Source: Methylocella silvestris (GTDB taxonomy: Bacteria; Pseudomonadota; Alphaproteobacteria; Rhizobiales; Beijerinckiaceae). Taken from it: a stretch of DNA of 64,000 nucleotides. A program made the translations under genes and the position numbers. Location of the stretch: assembly GCF_002891535.1 (NCBI RefSeq), contig NZ_PDZR01000014.1, forward strand, positions 1-64,000, given 5' to 3'. Of this stretch, positions 58,528 to 64,000 are shown piece after piece. The notes below the pieces were generated by a model. It was not told where the DNA came from. It searched no databases and saw only the letters and a list, made by a program, of their open reading frames with translations. Position 1 is the first letter of the stretch. Each line of letters opens with the position of its first letter.

Positions 58528-59312
58528 TCCAGAGCCCCTGCCGCCCTCGCAAACGTTTCATCGAAGGAATAGCCGGCGCCGCGCACCGTGCGGATCGGAT
58601 CGCGTTCGCCCGGCGCCGTCAGCGCCTTGCGCAGCCGGCCGACATGGACGTCGACTGTCCGCTCGTCGATTTCGGCCGAAAGCCCCCAGACGCTGTCAAG
58701 TAACTGGGCGCGCGAGAAGACGCGGCCCGGGCGCTCCATCAGATGCTCCAGCAGGCGGAATTCGGTCGGGCCGAGATGCACATCCCGGCCGGTGCGGCGA
58801 ACGCGCCAGTTCTGCCGGTCGAGTTCGAGATCGCCCGCCGACAGCACGGCGGCGACGCGATCCGGCCGCGCGCGGCGGAGCAGCGAGCGCACCCGCGCCA
58901 TCAGCTCGGGCACGGAGAAGGGCTTGACGACATAATCGTCGGCGCCGATGGAAAGGCCGCGGACGCGCTCGCTCTCCTCGCCGCGCGCGGTGAGCATGAT
59001 GACCGGCAGGCTGCGCGTCGCCTCCCGCGCCCGCATGCGGCGACAGATCTCAAGGCCCGACACGCCCGGCAGCATCCAGTCGAGAATGACGAGATCAGGC
59101 ATGGTCTCGCTGAGCCTGATTTCAGCCTCGTCGCCGCGCTCGACGCGATCGACGACGAAACCCTCGGCTTCAAGATTATAGGCAAGCAACATGCTCAGCG
59201 CCGCTTCATCCTCGACGATGAGGATGCGCGGAGCCGGCGTTGGCGAAAGACCGCGGGCGGCGCCCGGCCGGCCGTCGGTTTTGCTGTCAGCGTTGGCGTG
59301 GATATCGCTCAT
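58515..59312 (-). CDS. phoB: Phosphate regulon response regulator PhoB
   Basis: 265 residues. The receiver domain ILIVEDEAALSMLLAYNLEAEGF has phospho-acceptor Asp78 (LVILDWMLPG), then MLTARGEESERVRGLSIGADDYVVKPFS. The winged helix LGPTEFRLLEHLMERPGRVFSRAQLLDSVWG binds Pho boxes. It carries an N-terminal extension of about 28 residues before the receiver. The kinase gene phoR is not in the window. It lies 4 bases after phoU. Confidence 0.93.
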   Translation of the reverse strand: MSDIHANADSKTDGRPGAARGLSPTPAPRILIVEDEAALSMLLAYNLEAEGFVVDRVERGDEAEIRLSETMPDLVILDWMLPGVSGLEICRRMRAREATRSLPVIMLTARGEESERVRGLSIGADDYVVKPFSVPELMARVRSLLRRARPDRVAAVLSAGDLELDRQNWRVRRTGRDVHLGPTEFRLLEHLMERPGRVFSRAQLLDSVWGLSAEIDERTVDVHVGRLRKALTAPGERDPIRTVRGAGYSFDETFARAAGALDRTP

Positions 59313-59316
59313 GGGA

Positions 59317-60027
59317 TCACTTTGCAGCTGGCGGGTCGGACAGAATGCTGCGGCCCTTCGGCCGGTCGGTCGGCATCGTCTCGCCACTGACGAGATAGAC
59401 GACGGTTTCGGCGATGTTGGTCGCATGATCGCCGATGCGCTCGATGTTTTTCGAGCAGAACAGGAGATGCGCGCAAAAGGAGATATTGCGCGGATCCTCC
59501 ATCATGAAGGTCAAGAGGTCGCGGAAGACGGAATCCTCAAGCGAATCGAGGTCCGCGTCATAGGTCCAGACCTCCCGGGCTCTGGCGATATCGCGCTCGG
59601 CATAGGAATCGAGCACGTCCTTCAACAGGATCGCGGCGCTTTCCTGCATCGATTTGAGCCCGATGATGGCGCGCGGAATGCGCACGTCGCCGGCGATCTT
59701 GATGGCGCGCTTGGCGATGTTCTTGGCGAGATCGCCGACGCGCTCGAGATCGTTCGAAATCCGGATAGTCGCGATGATTTCGCGTAGGTCCACGGCGAGC
59801 GGCTGGCGGCGGGCGATCGTCAAAATAGCCTGCTCCTCGATCTCGCGCTGGAGCATGTCGAGGCGCGGATCGGTGGCGATTGTCTGATTGGCGAGCTGCA
59901 CGTCGAAATCGCCGAGCGCGTCCATGGCGTCGGCCAGCATTTTCTCAGCTATGCCGCCCATTTCGGCGATCTTCTGGCCGAGCCCCTCGAGTTCCTTGTC
60001 GTAAGCTTTGACAATATGATCGGCCAT
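59317..60027 (-). CDS. phoU: Phosphate signalling protein PhoU
   Basis: 236 residues with two PhoU three-helix repeats. The metal-binding E/D motifs lie in ATIRISNDLERVGDLAKNIAKRA and CSKNIERIGDHATNIAETVVYL. It couples the Pst transporter to PhoR/PhoB repression. Between pstB and phoB on one strand. Confidence 0.95.
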   Translation of the reverse strand: MADHIVKAYDKELEGLGQKIAEMGGIAEKMLADAMDALGDFDVQLANQTIATDPRLDMLQREIEEQAILTIARRQPLAVDLREIIATIRISNDLERVGDLAKNIAKRAIKIAGDVRIPRAIIGLKSMQESAAILLKDVLDSYAERDIARAREVWTYDADLDSLEDSVFRDLLTFMMEDPRNISFCAHLLFCSKNIERIGDHATNIAETVVYLVSGETMPTDRPKGRSILSDPPAAK

Positions 60028-60111
60028 TGCATTTGCCTCGAAGCTCTGGTCTTGCCAGCGAAGCGGAGACCGGTTCGCGTCAGCACAATTCGCTAAAATA
60101 CCCGTGAAAGA

Positions 60112-60894
60112 TCAGCCGAACCGGCCGGTGATATAGTTTTGTGTCTGTTTCTTGTCTGGCTGCGTGAAGATGTGGGTCGTCATGCCAAATTCTATCAATT
60201 CGCCAAGGTACATAAAGGCTGTGTGGTCGGAGACGCGCGCCGCCTGCTGCATATTGTGGGTGACGATGGCGATCGTGTAGCTCGTTTTCAATTCGTCGAT
60301 CAGCTCCTCGATCTTCGCCGTCGAGATCGGGTCGAGCGCCGAGCACGGCTCGTCGAGCAGGATGACTTCGGGCTCGATCGCGACGGTGCGAGCAATGCAC
60401 AGGCGCTGCTGTTGTCCGCCGGAGAGAGAGAGCCCGGAAGCTTTGAGCTTGTCTTTGACCTCGCCCCAGAGCGCGGCGCTGGTCAGCGCCGCCTCGACCC
60501 TGTCATCAAGCTCCGACTTGCCGATTTTTTCATAAAGCTTGATGCCGAAAGCAATGTTGTCATAGATCGACATCGGAAACGGCGTCGGCTTTTGAAACAC
60601 CATGCCGACCCGGGCGCGCAGCAGGTTGACATCGACGTCGGGCCTTAGAATATTCTGACCGTCGAGGACGACTTCGCCAGTCGCGCGCTGCTGCGGATAA
60701 AGATCGTACATCCGGTTAAGCACGCGCAGCAGCGTGGACTTACCGCAGCCGGACGGCCCGATAAAAGACGTCACCCTATTGGCGTAGAGCGGCAGGCTGA
60801 CGCTCTTCAGCGCGAGATTATCGCCATAATAGAAATTCAGATCCCGGATCGAGACCTTCTGTCGCAAATTGGCGATGGCGCTTGTCGTCGTCAT
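60112..60894 (-). CDS. pstB: Phosphate ABC transporter ATPase PstB
   Basis: 260 residues. Walker [23 protein letters not shown] signature, [13 protein letters not shown] Walker B and [27 protein letters not shown] are diagnostic of PstB. The ATG at 60894 overlaps pstA by 4 bases. It powers high-affinity phosphate import. Confidence 0.96.
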   Translation of the reverse strand: MTTTSAIANLRQKVSIRDLNFYYGDNLALKSVSLPLYANRVTSFIGPSGCGKSTLLRVLNRMYDLYPQQRATGEVVLDGQNILRPDVDVNLLRARVGMVFQKPTPFPMSIYDNIAFGIKLYEKIGKSELDDRVEAALTSAALWGEVKDKLKASGLSLSGGQQQRLCIARTVAIEPEVILLDEPCSALDPISTAKIEELIDELKTSYTIAIVTHNMQQAARVSDHTAFMYLGELIEFGMTTHIFTQPDKKQTQNYITGRFG

Positions 60895-61730
60895 TTGTCG
60901 GTCCTTTGCGCGCCAAGCGCCCGCGCGCCGATCGACAGCGCGAGCACGGCGAAAGTGATGAGGAGGGCGCCGGTCCAGGCCAGCTGCTGCCATTCCTTGT
61001 AAGGGCTCAGCGCAAACTGGAAGATGACGACCGGAAGCGTCGCCATCGGCGCATTGAGATTGGTGCTGAAGAACTGGTTGTTCAGCGCCGTGAAAAGCAG
61101 GGGCGCGGTCTCGCCGCTGACGCGGGCGACGGCGAGAAGCACGCCGGTGATGAGCCCCGCGCGGGCGGCGCGATAGGCGACCTTGCCGATCACGAGCGAG
61201 CGCGGAAATCCGAGCGCCGAGGCCGCCTCGCGCAGCGTATTGGGGACAAGAAGCAGCATGTCCTCCGTGGTGCGGACGACCACCGGAACGACGATCACGG
61301 CCAGCGCGAAAGCGCCCGCATAGCCCGAGAAATGCTTCGCTTGCGCGACCAGCGCCTCATAGACGAACAGGCCGATGACGATCGAGGGCGCGCTGAGGAG
61401 AATGTCGTTGATGAAGCGGACGATGAAGGTGAGCTTCGAATGACGGCCGTATTCGGCCATATAGGTGCCGGCGAGCATGCCGAGCGGCGTGCCGATGAGA
61501 ACCCCAAGAAATGTGACTATCAGACTGCCGACGATTGCGTTGAGGAGGCCGCCCGACTCTCCCGGAGGCGGCGTCATCTGCGTGAAGATCGCCGGCGAGA
61601 GCCCGCCGAACCCCTGAATGAGGAGATCGATCAGGATCACGACGAGCCAGGCGAGGCCAAAGAAGGCCGAGGCGTAGCAAAGCCCAATATAAATCGCATT
61701 GGTGCGGCGGCGGCTGGCGTAAAGCGACAT
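60891..61730 (-). CDS. pstA: Phosphate ABC transporter permease PstA
   Basis: 279 residues with six membrane helices and the permease EAA loop ([21 protein letters not shown]). Starts 3 bases after pstC. Partner of PstC and PstB. Confidence 0.95.
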   Translation of the reverse strand: MSLYASRRRTNAIYIGLCYASAFFGLAWLVVILIDLLIQGFGGLSPAIFTQMTPPPGESGGLLNAIVGSLIVTFLGVLIGTPLGMLAGTYMAEYGRHSKLTFIVRFINDILLSAPSIVIGLFVYEALVAQAKHFSGYAGAFALAVIVVPVVVRTTEDMLLLVPNTLREAASALGFPRSLVIGKVAYRAARAGLITGVLLAVARVSGETAPLLFTALNNQFFSTNLNAPMATLPVVIFQFALSPYKEWQQLAWTGALLITFAVLALSIGARALGAQRTDK

Positions 61731-61733
61731 GGA

Positions 61734-62738
61734 TCAGCTCCCCGCCTGACGTTCGAGCCGCATCAACAGATAGCGGGCGATCGCGAGGATGATGAACGTA
61801 ATCAGAAACAGGATCAGGCCAAGCGCGATCAGCGAGGACGTATAGAGATCGCCAACGGCTTCCGTGAATTCATTGGCGATGCTGGCGGAGATCGTCGTTC
61901 CGGGCGCGAGCAGGGATTCTGAAATGCGGTGGGCGTTGCCGATGACGAAGGTCACCGCCATTGTCTCGCCAAGCGCGCGGCCAAGACCGAGCATCACGCC
62001 GCCAATAACGCCGACCCGTGTGTAGGGAATGACGATCGCGTGGATCACTTCCCATGTGGTGCAGCCGCAGCCATAGGCGGCCTCCTTCAGCACCGCCGGA
62101 ACAGTCTCGAACACATCGCGCGAGATCGAGGCGACGAAAGGCAGCACCATGATGGCGAGGATGAAACCGGCGGTCAGGATGCCGATGCCATAGGGCGGTC
62201 CCGCAAACAACGAGGACAGCACCGGGATGTTGGCGGAAGCATCGATCAGCGCCGGCTGCACATATTTCTGCAGGAAGGGCGCTAGGACGAACAGGCCCCA
62301 GATGCCATAGATGATCGAGGGAATTCCGGCGAGCAGCTCGATTGCGATGCCGACCGGCCGCCGCAACGGAACGGGACAAAGCTCGGTCAGGAAGATGGCG
62401 ACGCCGATCCCGATCGGAGCGGCGATCAGCATGGCGATCGCGGCGGTGACGAGCGTGCCATAGATCGGCGCGAGGGCGCCGAACTGCTCCGTGACCGGGT
62501 TCCATTTTTCGGTGGTGAAGAAAGCGAAGCCAAAAGTCGAAAGGGCCGGAATCGAGCCGATGACCAGGGAGGCGATGACGCCGCCAAGGATCAGCAGCAC
62601 GGTCAGAGCCGCGCCCATGGTGATGAAATGGAATGATTTGTCCTGCAGCCGCAGCCAGTTCAGGACGCGAAGCTTGTCCTGCGCCTTGGCGGAGGGAACG
62701 TCTTCGAGGGCGACGTCAACCAATGTTTTTCTCCGCAT
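61734..62738 (-). CDS. pstC: Phosphate ABC transporter permease PstC
   Basis: 334 residues. FFTTEKWNPVTEQFGALAPIYGTL, PSIIYGIWGLFVLAPFL and the EAA-type loop VLKEAAYGCGCTTWEVIHAIVIP identify PstC. It follows pstS with a 90-base gap, typical because pstS is expressed more strongly. Confidence 0.95.
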   Translation of the reverse strand: MRRKTLVDVALEDVPSAKAQDKLRVLNWLRLQDKSFHFITMGAALTVLLILGGVIASLVIGSIPALSTFGFAFFTTEKWNPVTEQFGALAPIYGTLVTAAIAMLIAAPIGIGVAIFLTELCPVPLRRPVGIAIELLAGIPSIIYGIWGLFVLAPFLQKYVQPALIDASANIPVLSSLFAGPPYGIGILTAGFILAIMVLPFVASISRDVFETVPAVLKEAAYGCGCTTWEVIHAIVIPYTRVGVIGGVMLGLGRALGETMAVTFVIGNAHRISESLLAPGTTISASIANEFTEAVGDLYTSSLIALGLILFLITFIILAIARYLLMRLERQAGS

Positions 62739-62828
62739 CGCCTGGTCGCGCTTTGGTCATTTCGTCTTTTGCGCCGCTGTGTGATCTGCCGCGGCGCCGA
62801 AGCGCCGCGGCAGTTTGGAGCGTTGAAA

Positions 62829-63872
62829 TCAGTTGATCAGCGCCTTGCCGTCCGGTCCCTTGATGTCGGCGGCCCAGGTCGCCCGGACGAGCTTGATGAG
62901 CGGCTCGGGCAGCGGGATATAATCCAGATCTTCAGCCGCCTTGGCGCCCTTGTTGAAGGCCCAGGAGAAGAACTTCAGCGCCTCCCCCGCTGCAGCGGCG
63001 TCCGTCGGCTGCTTCTGCATCAGAATGAAGGTCGCCGCCGTGATCGGCCAGGACTGCGCGCCCGGCTGGTCGGTCAGAATCTGGTAGTATCCGGGCGCAT
63101 GCGCCCAGTCGGCGTTGGCCGCGGCGGCCTGGAAGCTCGGCACGGTCGGCGTAACGGCGGTCCCCGCGTGATTGACAAGCTTTGTCGTCGTCATCTTGTT
63201 CTGTTTGGCATAGGCATATTCGACATAGCCGATCGCGCCCTTGGTCTGGATCACGTTGTTGGCGACGCCTTCATTGCCCTTGGCGCCGATGCCCGCTGGC
63301 CACTCGACTGCAGTCGCCTCGCCGACCTTCGCCTTCCAGTCCGGCGAAATCTTGGAGAGATAATTGGTGAAATTAAAGGTGGTGCCGGAGCCGTCCGAAC
63401 GATGCACGATGGCGATCGCGGTGGCCGGCAGTTTGAGTCCGGGATTGAGTTTCTGGATCGCCGGATCGTCCCAGGTCTTAACGGAGCCAAGGAAGATGTT
63501 GGCCAGCGTCGGTCCGTCCAGGGTCAGCTGGCCGTCGCTGATTCCCTCGAGATTGACGACGGGAACGATGCCGCCGATGACCATCGGCCATTGCGCGAGG
63601 CCGGCGGTTGCGAGTTCGTCAGCCTTCAGCGGCGCGTCGGTGGCGCCGAAGGTGACGGTGTTCGCCTTGATCTGCTTGACGCCGCCGCCTGAACCGATCG
63701 ACTGATAATTGAGGCCGTTGCCGGTCTCGGTCTTATAGGCCGCGGCCCATTTGGCGTAGATCGGATAGGGGAAGGTCGCGCCGGCGCCGGTGATATCGGC
63801 CGCCGCGACGGGAGCGGCGGCAAGACCGACGACGGCCGCCACGATCGCTGATCGCAGGAACGGAAAATTCAT
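62829..63872 (-). CDS. pstS: Phosphate-binding protein PstS
   Basis: 347 residues. A signal peptide ([20 protein letters not shown]) precedes [22 protein letters not shown], the phosphate-binding start of Pst[19 protein letters not shown] and [17 protein letters not shown] supply further phosphate contacts. It is the high-affinity periplasmic receptor. First gene of the visible pst operon. The leader (63873-64000) shows no confident Pho box. Confidence 0.96.
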   Translation of the reverse strand: MNFPFLRSAIVAAVVGLAAAPVAAADITGAGATFPYPIYAKWAAAYKTETGNGLNYQSIGSGGGVKQIKANTVTFGATDAPLKADELATAGLAQWPMVIGGIVPVVNLEGISDGQLTLDGPTLANIFLGSVKTWDDPAIQKLNPGLKLPATAIAIVHRSDGSGTTFNFTNYLSKISPDWKAKVGEATAVEWPAGIGAKGNEGVANNVIQTKGAIGYVEYAYAKQNKMTTTKLVNHAGTAVTPTVPSFQAAAANADWAHAPGYYQILTDQPGAQSWPITAATFILMQKQPTDAAAAGEALKFFSWAFNKGAKAAEDLDYIPLPEPLIKLVRATWAADIKGPDGKALIN

Positions 63873-64000
63873 GAAACGCCTCTTTCGAACAGACGGTGAT
63901 GCGCGGGCTCGTCGGCGCCCGCACGTTTGCTGCGGGCTGTCAGGGGCGATCGCTTGATCGAGCGCCGCAGCGTAAGCCGGCAGGATTAGGTTCCCCGGCC

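Noticed and set aside
63930-63950. CTGTCAG upstream of pstS as half of a Pho box
   Set aside because: It is in the wrong orientation for the gene and no second half at 11-base spacing is present.

Overview
This window is high-GC DNA from an alphaproteobacterium of the order Hyphomicrobiales (Rhizobiales). The gene content points to a methylotroph- or methanotroph-like diazotroph, possibly Beijerinckiaceae (Methylocella/Methylocapsa type). Reasons are a GcrA regulator, a TTAA-N7-TTAAC CtrA-type site, a CIRCE-controlled groESL, a two-gene hisG-hisZ system, a CowN nitrogenase-protection protein with a CooA-like CO sensor, a BacA-related ABC transporter and a lanmodulin-like EF-hand protein. The genus is inferred, not proven. 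Most of the window is ordinary chromosomal core.

Layout. 1-5.5 kb: end of cpoB, then tilS, ftsH, a DUF1176 protein and a convergent pal. 5.9-10.7 kb: a minus-strand moxR-DUF58-BatA/DUF4159 operon. 10.8-13.7 kb: DUF1285, Nudix, DUF6111 and cca in a tight plus-strand operon. 13.8-15.2 kb: a low-GC islet with a methyltransferase and a decayed gene. 15.2-19.5 kb: SDR reductase, cytochrome b561, groESL and an HU/IHF protein. 20.1-23.6 kb: BacA-like ABC transporter, CooA-like regulator, cowN and a small secreted protein. 23.9-28.1 kb: a Trypco1-like protein and hisG-hisZ-hisS. 28.3-34.9 kb: DUF2076, glycosyltransferase, DEAD-box helicase, frameshifted DinB, patatin and bdhA. 35-42.9 kb: zur, C39-like peptidase, ispG, J-domain protein, arylsulfatase, DUF1345, ispA, mtgA and rpmF. 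43-48.9 kb: HExxH protein, tal, lanmodulin-like gene, tonB, exbD, exbB and a universal stress protein. 49.1-53.9 kb: a giant COG1112-type helicase-nuclease broken by a frameshift. 53.9-57 kb: argD-argF-hslO. 57.7-63.9 kb: gcrA, then pstSCAB-phoU-phoB.

Two small systems stand out. First, a CooA-type heme CO sensor lies directly upstream of cowN. A perfect TGTCA-N6-TGACA palindrome at 22949-22964 overlaps its stop codon at a position suited to activating cowN. This looks like a compact CO-sensing circuit that protects nitrogenase. Second, exbB-exbD-tonB is followed on the same strand by a protein with the four-EF-hand, 12/13/12-residue spacing of lanmodulin. This suggests a TonB energizer dedicated to lanthanide (or other metal) uptake. 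Only one loop keeps the lanmodulin proline, so its metal preference may differ.

Two genes (dinB-like at 32.4 kb, helicase at 49.1 kb) each carry a single-base loss. They are either recent pseudogenes or sequencing errors. No CRISPR array, tRNA, rRNA, transposase or complete insertion sequence was recognised.
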